This document shows, in pieces, positions 8,201 to 16,998 of a stretch of 64,000 bases of DNA. The notes under the pieces were generated by a model. It did not search any database and was not told where the DNA came from. It worked only from the letters and a program-made list of their open reading frames with translations. The stretch comes from Intestinibacter sp964449895. Its GTDB lineage: Bacteria > Bacillota > Clostridia > Peptostreptococcales > Peptostreptococcaceae. How positions within the stretch are numbered: position 1 is the stretch's first letter; every line of letters starts with the position of its first letter. Made by a program: the position numbers and the translations under genes. The DNA is taken from assembly GCA_964449895.1 (NCBI GenBank), contig CAYVBY010000001.1, positions 310,001-374,000 of the forward strand, given 5' to 3'.

Positions 8201-8241
8201 AAAAAAATAACCTTCATCATCTACTTATGATAAAGGTTATT
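8201..8241 (-). terminator. Terminator of the O-acetylation operon
   Basis: On the - strand AATAACCTTTATCAT pairs with ATGATGAAGGTTATT and is followed by eight T. It lies 64 bases past the stop of the DHHW gene. Confidence 0.8.
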
Positions 8242-8304
8242 TCTGTCTAATATATATTATGATAAAACTATTGATTTGTTACATATTTAATATATATTTA
8301 GTCA

Positions 8305-9501
8305 CTATTCATTATTTAGTACTGGAGCTAAAGATGTATCGCTAAAGAAAGTATTTGCATTATATAGATATAATATTTCGTCTATACCTTCATTTTTCAT
8401 TAATTCATCTATATCTTCATAGTAATATCTTGGGTCAACTAATATAATTCTACTATAGTGACTTGTTAAAAACTGTACAAAAGAATTTGCGTAAGAATCT
8501 TTAAAAATCAATAAAGTCTTTCCATTTTCAGATGTTGTATTTATTTTTACTATAGGATGATTTCCTCCTAAAAATACTTGATACTTATCTTTTTGGTCTA
8601 ACTTTTCACTCATATATAAAGATGCTATTTTCTTTTGCTCTTCTTCGTAATTAACTACAGCTTGATCATTTTCACTTTTTGGTAGAAAAACTTCTACTTT
8701 ATCTTTTTTAACTTTATATCCACTTTCAGAAGCTAAAGCTCCCTCAAAAGAATTTGAAACTAGTTTTACATCATAACTATCAAAGCTCTTTGGAGTTAAC
8801 TCCATAGCTTTAGCCAATTCTTGATAAGAGTAAAAAGCTCCTAAAGTAGTCCAGTGATGATCACTTCTGTAATATAGACCTTCTTTTTTGTGTTCTGACA
8901 TTGTATCGTATGTATCTACAAATTTTATACTAGAATCTATTTTTTCAGAATAATTTTTCATATATTCATGTTGATCTACAACAGGTGCCGAAAGTGGTAA
9001 CTTGTCACTTAAAACACTCACAGCCGTTGGAGATATCAACATGTACTGTTTTATATTCTTGTATTTTTTTGCAAATGCATTTATAGCTTCTAAATTTTTA
9101 GATACATTTTCTTCAACAGGTTTATCAAAGTCTTCTAATAAATAATCATTTTTTCCTAAATAAACCCCATTAGAACTCTTTTTAAGAAGTAATTTATCTG
9201 CTTTAACTTTTACATCTATCCAAAAATCTCTAGCAAAAAATTGATCAACTTTGTATTTTTCATATTTACCAGTATATCTTCCTTCAAATAACCTCTCTAT
9301 TGAGAAAGAAGGTTTTGATTGAAGAACTCTATTTTCAGTTTCTGAAAATGTCTTTTTCTCTCCAAAAGTATTTATAATTACAAAAAATGCTAAGTAAACT
9401 ACAAATAATGTAATTAAAGATATACAATATTTTTTACCTAATTTTGTTTTGTTCTTACTTTCCGATGATTTTTTATTATTCGTATTATATGCTTGAGCCA
9501 T
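8305..9501 (-). CDS. DHHW-motif / AlgJ-AlgX-like protein, last gene of a cell-surface O-acetylation operon
   Basis: A 398-residue protein with one N-terminal membrane anchor (about residues 25-45) and an extracytoplasmic SGNH-like domain. Landmarks are the SDHHW motif of the DHHW family, GGNHP, and a KDSYANSF block that resembles the Ser block of AlgJ/AlgX acetyltransferases. Such proteins accept acetyl groups moved by an MBOAT partner, and the MBOAT gene is directly upstream (14-base gap). ATG 9501 was chosen because AAGGTGG lies 8 bases before it; GTG codons upstream overlap that site. The acetylated polymer is not known. Confidence 0.8.
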   Translation of the reverse strand: MAQAYNTNNKKSSESKNKTKLGKKYCISLITLFVVYLAFFVIINTFGEKKTFSETENRVLQSKPSFSIERLFEGRYTGKYEKYKVDQFFARDFWIDVKVKADKLLLKKSSNGVYLGKNDYLLEDFDKPVEENVSKNLEAINAFAKKYKNIKQYMLISPTAVSVLSDKLPLSAPVVDQHEYMKNYSEKIDSSIKFVDTYDTMSEHKKEGLYYRSDHHWTTLGAFYSYQELAKAMELTPKSFDSYDVKLVSNSFEGALASESGYKVKKDKVEVFLPKSENDQAVVNYEEEQKKIASLYMSEKLDQKDKYQVFLGGNHPIVKINTTSENGKTLLIFKDSYANSFVQFLTSHYSRIILVDPRYYYEDIDELMKNEGIDEILYLYNANTFFSDTSLAPVLNNE

Positions 9502-9515
9502 ATTTCTCACCACCT

Positions 9516-10922
9516 TTAAAATCTAAAGTATAAGAACGGATTATAAGTTTCATTAACTAAATAAGCCGTAACTAAAAATAAAACTAAACCATATATAACT
9601 AATGATGGATTTAATAATTTATCTCTAGATTTTCTTGCAATATTATCAAGTAATTTCTTGATAACTGGTGTTGAAAATACTACAAGTATAATAAACATTA
9701 TCAAATTAGTATATAAATAGAAAATTCCTGCATTGTCAACTATAGCATTACCTGACATGAATAACATTATTTTTAGATATTCCATAGCAAATCCTAAATC
9801 TTCACTTGCAAAGAATAACCAACCGATAATTACAAGTAACATTGTATATGTATGCTTTATAAAATCAGGTACTTTTTCCAAGAAAGATTTTAGAATGAAT
9901 TTTTCTATAAGAAGTAAAACTCCATAATAAAGTCCCCATATTACAAAGTTCCAACTAGCTCCATGCCAAAAACCTGTAAGACACCAAACTACAAATATAT
10001 TTCTAATTTGTTTTGATTTTTTTACTCTATTACCACCTAAAGGTATATAGATATATTCTCTAAACCATGTTCCTAAAGATATATGCCATCTTCTCCAAAA
10101 TTCAGTAACACTTTTTGATATATATGGATAATTAAAGTTTTCCATAAAATCAAATCCAAACATTTTACCTAAACCAATTGCCATATCTGAATAGGCACTA
10201 AAGTCAAAATAAATTTGGAAAGTATAAGCAATTATTCCAAGCCATGCTGTTAAAACTGATACAGAAGATAATTCCATAGCTGAAACAGTTGTCCACAACA
10301 TACCTATATTATTAGCAAGTAATACCTTCTTACCTAAACCTTGTATAAATCTTTCAACACCTTCTCCAAATTTAGTTATACTTTCTTGTCTAGTATTTAA
10401 TTGCTCTTCTATTGTTTGATACTGAACTATAGGTCCAGCTACTAATTGCGGGAACATTGTAACATAAGCCGCAAAATTAATTACATTGTATTGAACTTTA
10501 ACTTTTCCTAAGTAAACATCTACAATATAAGATAATACTTGGAATGTGTAAAATGATATTCCTATTGGAAGTGCCAATCCTTCAAATTGAATATCTAAGT
10601 GTAAAATACTATTTATGTTTTCTACAAAGAAACCAAAATATTTAAAAAATCCTAATATAGCAACATTCAAGATACAAGTAAATATAAATATCCATTTACA
10701 CTTACTTGTATCTTGTCTATTTTTATCTATCAATATAGCTAGAAAATAATCTGCTAAAATAGTTGCAATCATTAAAAATACATATACTGGTTCTCCCCAA
10801 GCATAAAATATTAAACTAGCTACTAATAAAATCGAATTTTTAAATATTCTAGGGCTAACATAATATAGTAATAATGTTATTGGCAAAAAAGTAAACAAAA
10901 ATATAATACTACTGAATACTAT
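9516..10922 (-). CDS. MBOAT-family O-acyltransferase (AlgI/PatA-like), possible ATA start
   Basis: A multi-membrane-span protein of the AlgI type that passes acetyl groups across the membrane. It has the WRRWHISLGTWFREYIYIPLGG core and the catalytic His in TGFWHGASWNF. Family members usually begin MVFSS. Here the frame reads ATA-GTA-TTC-AGT-AGT from 10922, exactly 8 bases after GGGAGG. A TTG at 10898 has no ribosome binding site and would cut off the conserved start. I therefore place the start at ATA 10922 (468 residues). It works with the DHHW and SGNH proteins of the same operon. Confidence 0.85.
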   Translation of the reverse strand: MVFSSIIFLFTFLPITLLLYYVSPRIFKNSILLVASLIFYAWGEPVYVFLMIATILADYFLAILIDKNRQDTSKCKWIFIFTCILNVAILGFFKYFGFFVENINSILHLDIQFEGLALPIGISFYTFQVLSYIVDVYLGKVKVQYNVINFAAYVTMFPQLVAGPIVQYQTIEEQLNTRQESITKFGEGVERFIQGLGKKVLLANNIGMLWTTVSAMELSSVSVLTAWLGIIAYTFQIYFDFSAYSDMAIGLGKMFGFDFMENFNYPYISKSVTEFWRRWHISLGTWFREYIYIPLGGNRVKKSKQIRNIFVVWCLTGFWHGASWNFVIWGLYYGVLLLIEKFILKSFLEKVPDFIKHTYTMLLVIIGWLFFASEDLGFAMEYLKIMLFMSGNAIVDNAGIFYLYTNLIMFIILVVFSTPVIKKLLDNIARKSRDKLLNPSLVIYGLVLFLVTAYLVNETYNPFLYFRF

Positions 10923-10971
10923 TTTAACCGCCTCCCTTTCAATTTTTATTCTATTTTTGATTAATTAAAAT

Positions 10972-11442
10972 CTATTTTATAGATTCTTTAAATGCTTCTT
11001 TTAATTCTTCTGCTTTTTCAGATATTGCAAAAAATACATATCTTCCTTCTGTTTTTAATTCATAATTATTTACTAAAGCACATTGTTCTGGACCATATCC
11101 TCCAAAATTTTGAAGTTGAGAATTTATTCTTGTATCAATTGTATCTTCTAATGCTTCTATTTGAGATTTGTCCTTAACTTTTACAATTAACATTTCATCT
11201 ACAGCCATAGATGATTCTGGTGTATATAAAACTACACTTTCAAAATCACTCGCATTTAATCCATAATATCTTTTTAGGCCTTTAGTCCCTGTCTCTTCCA
11301 TATGTTCTATAAGATCTTTTTCTACTATATAATCTTGAATATCTTGAGCAGTTAAATCATCATTTACACTACTACAACCAGTAAGAGCTATACAAGAACA
11401 TATAATCGCAGCAAATTTTTTTATATTTGTTTTTAATTTCAT
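10972..11442 (-). CDS. DUF4358-type lipoprotein
   Basis: A 156-residue secreted lipoprotein. It has a basic N-terminus, a hydrophobic stretch and a lipobox LTGC (Cys at about residue 23). The rest matches the general pattern of DUF4358 proteins, which often sit next to MBOAT and DHHW genes in clostridia. No catalytic motif is visible. It lies between the SGNH hydrolase and MBOAT genes on the same strand, so a helper role in surface-polymer acetylation is inferred. Confidence 0.7.
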   Translation of the reverse strand: MKLKTNIKKFAAIICSCIALTGCSSVNDDLTAQDIQDYIVEKDLIEHMEETGTKGLKRYYGLNASDFESVVLYTPESSMAVDEMLIVKVKDKSQIEALEDTIDTRINSQLQNFGGYGPEQCALVNNYELKTEGRYVFFAISEKAEELKEAFKESIK

Positions 11443-11468
11443 AATCTTGTCTAAACCTCTCTAAAATT

Positions 11469-12236
11469 TTACAAACCAGCTTTTTCTATAAAGAAATTCA
11501 TCCATTTCTTTTGGAAACTTCCTTTAAAATGTATACCATCCTGTTCATAGTCACTTTGCTCTACTATAGGATTTGCGTCTAAATATGTAACCTTTACTTT
11601 TTTACATAATTTCTTTAAATCGCCATTCCATTTATCTATATTAGCAAGACTTGGTTGTTTACTAACTGCAAATGATTGAACTGGAAGTATAGAACAAACA
11701 TATATTTCAGTATTTGGTAATTCAGATTTAATAGTTTTTATTACTTTTTCATATTCTTTTATAAATCTGCTACTATCACCATAAGCTGCAATATCATTTA
11801 TACCGTATGTGAGGAACATATTTTTAGGAGCTAATCCAATTGCTGTACTTATATCGCCTTTTTCCATTGCATTTAAAATATTTCTACCTTTATGCGCAAC
11901 AACAGAAGACTGTGTTAAAAATCCATAAGCAGAAATACCTTCAGCTCTTGAATCTCCCACTATAACAGATGATGAAAATTTGCTTTTGTAGTTAATTCCA
12001 CTATCTTGGCTTCCTTGCCCTTCATTAACTCCATTTGTAGATTGTATAGAAGCAATCTTTTCTTCCACTTTAACTACATCTTTTTCTTCTAACTCTTTTA
12101 AAGCTTGTACTCCTTCTTTTATGCTTTTTTCTTCAGATGCACTTTGGTTAGTTAAAAAATTTACAGCATAAGTTATAATTAAACATATTGCTATAACGCC
12201 TAGCGCTGCTAATCCAACTCTAACACTTTTTTTCAA
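11469..12236 (-). CDS. Membrane-anchored SGNH/GDSL hydrolase
   Basis: A 255-residue protein with an N-terminal membrane anchor (about residues 8-27), a charged linker and an SGNH domain. The nucleophile block is VGDSRAEG, the oxyanion-hole block is YGINDI, and the catalytic Asp-His pair sits in DGIHF near the C-terminus. It is first in the acetylation operon and may transfer or remove acetyl groups outside the cell. The start is uncertain. TTG 12236 is 14 bases after GGGAG, while an in-frame ATT at 12242 has the usual 8-base spacing. Either way the protein changes by only two residues. Confidence 0.75.
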   Translation of the reverse strand: MKKSVRVGLAALGVIAICLIITYAVNFLTNQSASEEKSIKEGVQALKELEEKDVVKVEEKIASIQSTNGVNEGQGSQDSGINYKSKFSSSVIVGDSRAEGISAYGFLTQSSVVAHKGRNILNAMEKGDISTAIGLAPKNMFLTYGINDIAAYGDSSRFIKEYEKVIKTIKSELPNTEIYVCSILPVQSFAVSKQPSLANIDKWNGDLKKLCKKVKVTYLDANPIVEQSDYEQDGIHFKGSFQKKWMNFFIEKAGL

Positions 12237-12361
12237 TTTAATTTAAATCACTCCCTTTCTCAATATTATATTTTACAGCTATTTCATTATAACATTTTCT
12301 TTTTCTTTATTAAACAACAATAAAGTAACAAATGTGATAAATTTTTTTAATATAAATCCAC

Positions 12362-12418
12362 AAAAAAAATCAGTTAATAATTAAAAAACAAATAATTAAT
12401 CAAAAACTGACTTTTTTA
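12362..12418 (-). terminator. Imperfect terminator after tiny membrane protein copy 4
   Basis: On the - strand AAAAAAGTCAGTTTTTGATT folds on AATTATTAACTGATTTTTTTT with an A/T-rich loop. It lies about 25 bases past the stop at 12443. Confidence 0.55.
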
Positions 12419-12442
12419 TACCAATAAGAATTATATCCCTTT

Positions 12443-12649
12443 TTAACAACAACATCCATCATCAAAATTAAATAATAATAAAATTATCAATATTATCCAT
12501 ATCCAGATAGTATCATCATCAAAAAAATCATCTAGAAAATCTGTACATAACAATAAAAATACTAAAACTATTATAATCAATATGCCACCATTAAACTCAA
12601 ATCCACAATCTCCAAAAAATCTAGAAAGGCTACCTTCCAACTTTGACAT
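12443..12649 (-). CDS. Tiny two-helix membrane protein with terminal CCC (family copy 4)
   Basis: A 68-residue, more divergent family member. It has an RFFGDCGF motif instead of MLDRFFG, a first helix (GILIIIVLVFLLLC), a strongly acidic turn (DFLDDFFDDD), a second helix (WIWIILIILLLF) and the end DDGCCC. The start is ATG 12649, 7 bases after AGGAGG; the ATG at 12667 overlaps the ribosome binding site. It sits upstream of the acetylation operon, separated by a terminator. A CATATACTA -10-like site lies at 12682-12690. Confidence 0.7.
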   Translation of the reverse strand: MSKLEGSLSRFFGDCGFEFNGGILIIIVLVFLLLCTDFLDDFFDDDTIWIWIILIILLLFNFDDGCCC

Positions 12650-12681
12650 AATATTTCCTCCTAACAAGGTTTTCTATGTTT

Positions 12682-12690
12682 TAGTATATG
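12682..12690 (-). promoter_or_regulatory. Sigma-K-like -10 element upstream of tiny membrane protein copy 4
   Basis: CATATACTA on the - strand fits CATANNNTA, with AC 17 bases further upstream. It lies about 40 bases before the start codon. Confidence 0.4.
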
Positions 12691-12926
12691 ATTTCATAGT
12701 TTAATAAGTTACTTCTAAAAAATTCTTCGTAAAACTTTAAATGAAAATTTTTTGAAATATATGTATAAAATAAATATTATATGTATAGTATAAAAATAAC
12801 TCTGTTAATATAATCTATATATCCATATAGTTATATTAGTACAAGTATTTTTAAAATAGATATTGAAAATTAATTACTATTATATTAAACTATCATTAAA
12901 TATTGTATAAAAATTGGAGGTACAAA

Positions 12927-13154
12927 ATGTTTGAAGAAATAAGAGATATAATAGCTGAACAATTAAGCATAGACGATTTAGATGAATTAACTTTAGAAAC
13001 TTCTCTTAAAGACGATTTAAATGCTGATTCTTTAGATGCAGTTGAAGTGATAATGGCATTAGAAGACAAATACGATATAGAAATCGCTGATGAAGATGCT
13101 GAAAACTTCAAAACTATAGCTGATATAGTTGACTACATTAAAAATAATAGATAA
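12927..13154 (+). CDS. acpP: Acyl carrier protein
   Basis: A 75-residue acidic protein with the acyl-carrier signature NADSLDAVE; the Ser carries the phosphopantetheine arm that holds fatty-acyl chains. ATG 12927 was chosen because GGAGG lies 7 bases upstream and it gives the canonical MFEEIRDII start; an upstream TTG in frame has no site. It stands alone, not in a fab operon, and its terminator is shared with the convergent CarD gene. It may be the housekeeping ACP or a dedicated one. Confidence 0.9.
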   Translation: MFEEIRDIIAEQLSIDDLDELTLETSLKDDLNADSLDAVEVIMALEDKYDIEIADEDAENFKTIADIVDYIKNNR

Positions 13155-13171
13155 TTTTAAAATTGTTAAAC

Positions 13172-13212
13172 AAGCTATAGAAAATAGAATTAATTCTATT
13201 TTTCATAGCTTT
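13172..13212. terminator. Bidirectional terminator between acpP and CarD genes
   Basis: AAGCTATAGAAAATAGAATT pairs with AATTCTATTTTTCATAGCTT over 20 bases with one mismatch and T/A flanks. Confidence 0.85.
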
Positions 13213-13231
13213 TAACTTTTTATTTTTATAA

Positions 13232-13726
13232 CTAAACTTTTTTTATTATATATTCCTCCATTTGATCTATAGACAATCCAAGGCTTATTGAAAGTTCAGA
13301 ATGTAAGTTTCCAATTGCTTTTTTGAAATATTTTTCATCAGTTACACTTACCTTTTTACCTTGATTTAATCTTTCTTGTTTTCTCAAATAAATAGTTTTT
13401 ATAAGGCTCAATAAATCTCTACATTCACAATTTTTTATACAATCTTTATAAACTTGCTCACGTAATTTTTCATTTTCTATCGATAATTCTTCTATATTTT
13501 GTATATCACCTAGCAAAAAATCAGCTTCTTCTTTTGATATAACTTTTCTTATTACAACTTTAGTATTATCTATTGGAGTAAAAACTTTACTGCTTTCTTG
13601 ATTCGTAGGTTGCAATATATAATATAATTTATCTTTAGGAGCGCCAGGAATATTTAGTACTGAAATATCTATTATTTGACAAGCTCCTACATTTCCATAG
13701 ATTACATATTCTCCCTTTTGAAACAT
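13232..13726 (-). CDS. CarD/CdnL-family RNA polymerase-binding regulator
   Basis: A 164-residue protein. The N-terminal 60 residues (FQKGEYVIYGNVGACQIIDI ... YYILQP) form the CarD/TRCF RNA-polymerase-interacting domain. The helical C-terminal half resembles the DNA-backbone-binding domain. CarD proteins stabilise open promoter complexes, notably at rRNA promoters in mycobacteria. AGAGGTG precedes the ATG. It is a single gene with terminators on both sides. A CX1C pair in NCECRD is unusual, but I assign no role to it. Confidence 0.85.
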   Translation of the reverse strand: MFQKGEYVIYGNVGACQIIDISVLNIPGAPKDKLYYILQPTNQESSKVFTPIDNTKVVIRKVISKEEADFLLGDIQNIEELSIENEKLREQVYKDCIKNCECRDLLSLIKTIYLRKQERLNQGKKVSVTDEKYFKKAIGNLHSELSISLGLSIDQMEEYIIKKV

Positions 13727-13885
13727 ATTTACACCTCTTTCTACTTTATCTACTAATTTTAAAATATCCTTGATTTATCTACCCTAAAAAATATCTATTC
13801 TATAATTTTAACACAATAAAAAATTTTTCATAAGTATTTACAAAAATATTCTCTAAATTTTCAGATAATTTTTGTAGTAGTAATT

Positions 13886-13930
13886 AAAAAGCTCTTGAAA
13901 ATAAACAAAATTATTTTCAAGAGCTTTTTT
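13886..13930 (-). terminator. Terminator of the corrinoid importer operon
   Basis: AAAAAGCTCTTGAAAATAA and TTATTTTCAAGAGCTTTTTT form a near-perfect stem just past the ATPase stop at 13945. Confidence 0.9.
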
Positions 13931-13944
13931 ATCAATATTATATT

Positions 13945-14715
13945 TTATTTTACTGTACAATTTTCCCATTTTCTTAATATGCCAATCATAAAATTTTTGA
14001 TATCTACTCCATATAAATCATCTAATACAGGATCTTGTAAAACATCCTCTGGTAAACCATAAGATACTACTTCTCCATCTTTTAATAATAAAACTTTATC
14101 AGCGAAATATTGAACTAAATTTAAATCATGTAATACGCCTACTACGATTTTATTATTTGTTAAAATCCATTCCTTTAAATTTTCAAGTAAATCTATTTGA
14201 TTTTTTAAATCTAAGTGATTTGTAGGTTCATCAAGTAATATAATATCTGGATCTTGTGCAAATACTCTGGCTAAAAATACTCTTTGCATTTGACCTCCTG
14301 AAAGTTCAGTTATTAATTTATCTTTCATATCATATAGTCCTACTTTTTTTAAGCTTTCTATTATTATTTTATCATCCTCTTTAGACAATTTACTTAACAC
14401 ACCTTTGCCATAAGCATATCTACCTAATGATACCGTATCATAAATTGAATATGGAAAATAAATTTGAGTTATTTGACTCATAAGCCCTACTTTTCTAGCG
14501 AGAACCTTTCTATCCATAAATGCCACTTCTTGTCCATCTATGCAGATGCTTCCATTATACTCTAATATATTAGCAATAGATTTTAAAAGAGTACTTTTAC
14601 CACATCCATTAGGTCCTACTATACATAAATTTTCTCCATTTTTTACTTTAAAATTTATATCTTTTAATATATTTTTTCCTTCGTATCCACTATAAAGATT
14701 TTTTACTTCTAACAT
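13945..14715 (-). CDS. ABC importer ATPase, BtuD/FecE-like, cobalamin-type
   Basis: A 256-residue ATP-binding subunit. It has Walker A GPNGCGKS (residues 34-41), signature LSGGQMQRV, Walker B IILLDEPTNHLD and the switch His in VLHDLN. It is last in a three-gene importer operon behind a cobalamin riboswitch, so the likely cargo is vitamin B12 or other corrinoids, with siderophore as the alternative. ATG 14715 was chosen for the GAGG site and the standard MLEVKNLYSGY start; the longer frame upstream overlaps the permease gene and is not conserved. Confidence 0.85.
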   Translation of the reverse strand: MLEVKNLYSGYEGKNILKDINFKVKNGENLCIVGPNGCGKSTLLKSIANILEYNGSICIDGQEVAFMDRKVLARKVGLMSQITQIYFPYSIYDTVSLGRYAYGKGVLSKLSKEDDKIIIESLKKVGLYDMKDKLITELSGGQMQRVFLARVFAQDPDIILLDEPTNHLDLKNQIDLLENLKEWILTNNKIVVGVLHDLNLVQYFADKVLLLKDGEVVSYGLPEDVLQDPVLDDLYGVDIKNFMIGILRKWENCTVK

Positions 14716-14723
14716 AATTTTCC

Positions 14724-15749
14724 TCAACTCGCTTTTTTGAAATAAACATAGGCAAAAAACGGTGCACCTATTAATGCTGTAACAGCTCCTACTGGAAGTT
14801 CTGTTGGTGCAAATACAGTTCTTGCAATTAAATCTGTAAACACCATTAAACATCCTCCAAATACAAATGACATCGGTATAACATATCTATGGTTTGAACC
14901 AAAAACTTTTCTTACTACATGTGGTGCAATTAAATCTACAAATCCTATTGTCCCACTAAGTGCTATAGCTCCTCCTGTAAGTACTGCCGAAAAAGTAAAT
15001 AATCTTTTTTTAACTTTTTCTGTATCAACACCAACAGATTTTGCTTGTTCTTCTCCAAATGTAAGTATATCCATTTCTTTTGTATATCTAAGTGTTCCTA
15101 TCATACCTATTACAAAAAATGGCATTATAAGCCCTACATAATTCCATCCTCTCATAGCAAAACTACCCATTTGCCAAAGAGCTATACTTTTTAAACTTTC
15201 TGAAAACATTGCTGTCATAGTTGTAAGTAATGCATTTACAAATAATGAAAAAACCATCCCAGAAAGTATTATAGTATTATTAGACATTGTCTTGTCGATT
15301 TTACTAGAAAATATTATAACAAGATATACTGTAGCTAATCCAAATAAAAATCCTATAAGTGGTAATGAAAAACTGCCTATAAATGGAATTGATATACCTG
15401 TTACAATTACTAATCCTGCTCCCAATGATGCTCCTGAGGACACACCAAGTGTAAAAGGTGAAGCCAATTGATTTTTTAAAATTGATTGTACAACTGCACC
15501 ACTAGTAGCTAAACATCCACCAACTAAAAATGCTAATAAAACTCTCGGTAACCTAATTTTCCAAATAATAGATACATCTTTTGGAAGTATCCCTTCTTTA
15601 AGAGATAAGCCTAAAGTTTTATTAAGGATTATAGATATTGTATCAAGCAAACTAATATTGGAACTTCCTATAGAAGTTCCAATATATATAACTAAAATGA
15701 CTATAAATGCACTTAATATACATTTTTTATTATTTGTCTTTGTATTCAT
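14724..15749 (-). CDS. ABC importer permease, BtuC/FecCD family
   Basis: A 341-residue permease with about 10 membrane segments and the FecCD hallmark LAFLVGGCLATSGAVVQ near residues 75-92. It forms the membrane channel of a type II importer, probably for corrinoids given the riboswitch. The ATG lies within the end of the binding-protein gene (20-base overlap), so translation is coupled. Confidence 0.85.
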   Translation of the reverse strand: MNTKTNNKKCILSAFIVILVIYIGTSIGSSNISLLDTISIILNKTLGLSLKEGILPKDVSIIWKIRLPRVLLAFLVGGCLATSGAVVQSILKNQLASPFTLGVSSGASLGAGLVIVTGISIPFIGSFSLPLIGFLFGLATVYLVIIFSSKIDKTMSNNTIILSGMVFSLFVNALLTTMTAMFSESLKSIALWQMGSFAMRGWNYVGLIMPFFVIGMIGTLRYTKEMDILTFGEEQAKSVGVDTEKVKKRLFTFSAVLTGGAIALSGTIGFVDLIAPHVVRKVFGSNHRYVIPMSFVFGGCLMVFTDLIARTVFAPTELPVGAVTALIGAPFFAYVYFKKAS

Positions 15750-16647
15750 CTGGATAAATAGCCTTTGCCATTTCTTTTAATGCTTTTATTATTTTGTTAG
15801 TTGGTCTAGAAGATGAATTTGTATCAATAGAATATACTGCTTTTTCTTCAACTGCAGTTATATGATTCCATCCATCTCTTATAAGTATATCATCGATTGG
15901 ATTTTCTATATAATTTACATTAGTTAATATAACATCTGGATTTGCATCTATTACTGCTTCTGAAGATGGAGAAGTCCAAGATGATTCATCTTTAAATATA
16001 TTTTCAGCACCTATTATTTCTATCATTTCGTTTAAGAAAGTATCACTACCAAAACTATATAAAGTTGGAGCTGGTCCTATTTCAAAGTAAACTTTTTTCT
16101 TATCAGTTATTTTACTTCCTATTTCTTTTATAGATTCTATTTCTGATTTCATAGAAGATATAATTTCTTCACCTTTATCTTTTACATCTAAAATATCTGC
16201 TAGGAAAGTTATATCTTCATATATACTTTCTATGCTATTACTACTTGGTATATATACTACAGGTATTCCTGCATCACTAACAGATTTATATGGATCTTCA
16301 GATGAATCTCCTTGATTATATCCTGAAGCTATTACTATATCAGGTTCTAATTCTACCATTGCTTCAGCATCTGGAGTTGTAAAATTCATTATTTCTGTAT
16401 CTTTGCTTAATCCTTCTACATCAGCTGAAAACTCATCTGCTGCTATAATTTTGTCAGCTAATCCTAATTCAACTATATTTTCTGTATTTGCTGGAGCAGT
16501 TGAGATAATTCTTTCTATTTTATTTGGTATTGAAACCTCTCTTCCACTTCTGTCAGTTATTGTTCTTTCGTTACTATTTTCGCTACTACATCCTACAGCA
16601 AAAAACATAGTCAAGCACATAAAAATAGCTAAAAATCTTTTTTTCAT
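15730..16647 (-). CDS. Substrate-binding lipoprotein of the corrinoid-type ABC importer (BtuF-like)
   Basis: A 305-residue lipoprotein with signal MKKRFLAIFMCL and lipobox AVGC. The body is a class III binding protein: TDRSGREVSIP, the IISTAPANTENI motif and two lobes joined by a helix. AGGAGG lies 7 bases before ATG 16647, which excludes the longer upstream frame. The gene is the first behind a cobalamin riboswitch, so B12-controlled expression is expected. The ligand is inferred from that control. Confidence 0.85.
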   Translation of the reverse strand: MKKRFLAIFMCLTMFFAVGCSSENSNERTITDRSGREVSIPNKIERIISTAPANTENIVELGLADKIIAADEFSADVEGLSKDTEIMNFTTPDAEAMVELEPDIVIASGYNQGDSSEDPYKSVSDAGIPVVYIPSSNSIESIYEDITFLADILDVKDKGEEIISSMKSEIESIKEIGSKITDKKKVYFEIGPAPTLYSFGSDTFLNEMIEIIGAENIFKDESSWTSPSSEAVIDANPDVILTNVNYIENPIDDILIRDGWNHITAVEEKAVYSIDTNSSSRPTNKIIKALKEMAKAIYPDEYKDK

Positions 16648-16678
16648 AGTAATTCCTCCTAAATTATAAATAAAATAA

Positions 16679-16702
16679 AAAATCCTAGCCGAGGCTAGGT
16701 AT
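16679..16702 (-). terminator. Intrinsic terminator acting as riboswitch expression platform
   Basis: CCTAGCC/GGCTAGG hairpin followed by a T tract on the - strand, between the riboswitch and the first importer gene. Ligand-dependent attenuation is the expected mechanism. Confidence 0.75.
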
Positions 16703-16749
16703 TTTATTACAAAATAATATAATATCTTCACCCCGAAGAAAATTTATAA

Positions 16750-16915
16750 AGTATAATAGGCAGGTCTCCTGGCTTAGTTTCATCCCATAAGCTTCACCTT
16801 CCCATGATTTAAAATCACAGTGGCATAACAAAGCTATGGTCCACCTTACAGTAACGGGGGCTGCAGAGGACTTTCACCTCTTTCCCTATTAATCAAATGA
16901 ACCTATTTACTATTT
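16750..16915 (-). promoter_or_regulatory. Cobalamin riboswitch upstream of the BtuFCD-like operon
   Basis: On the - strand the conserved cobalamin-aptamer blocks appear in order: AGGTGAAAGTCCTCTGCAGC, CCCCGTTACTGTAAGG, the B12 box GCCACTG (16818-16824), GGGAAGGTGAAGC and CCAGGAGACCTGCC. The downstream terminator at 16679-16702 suggests that bound cobalamin stops transcription of the importer. This explains most of the 350-base gene-free stretch 16648-16998. Confidence 0.92.
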
Positions 16916-16998
16916 TTTAATATTTAATTTTTAATCATATATGACTACTTACAGTATAACATAATTTTTACTTTTTTGGTGTTTTTTTGAATTTTTTT

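Noticed and set aside
14716..14853. Longer start for the importer ATPase
   Set aside because: The extra 46 residues overlap the permease gene in another frame and do not resemble ATPase sequence. ATG 14715 has a ribosome binding site and the canonical start.
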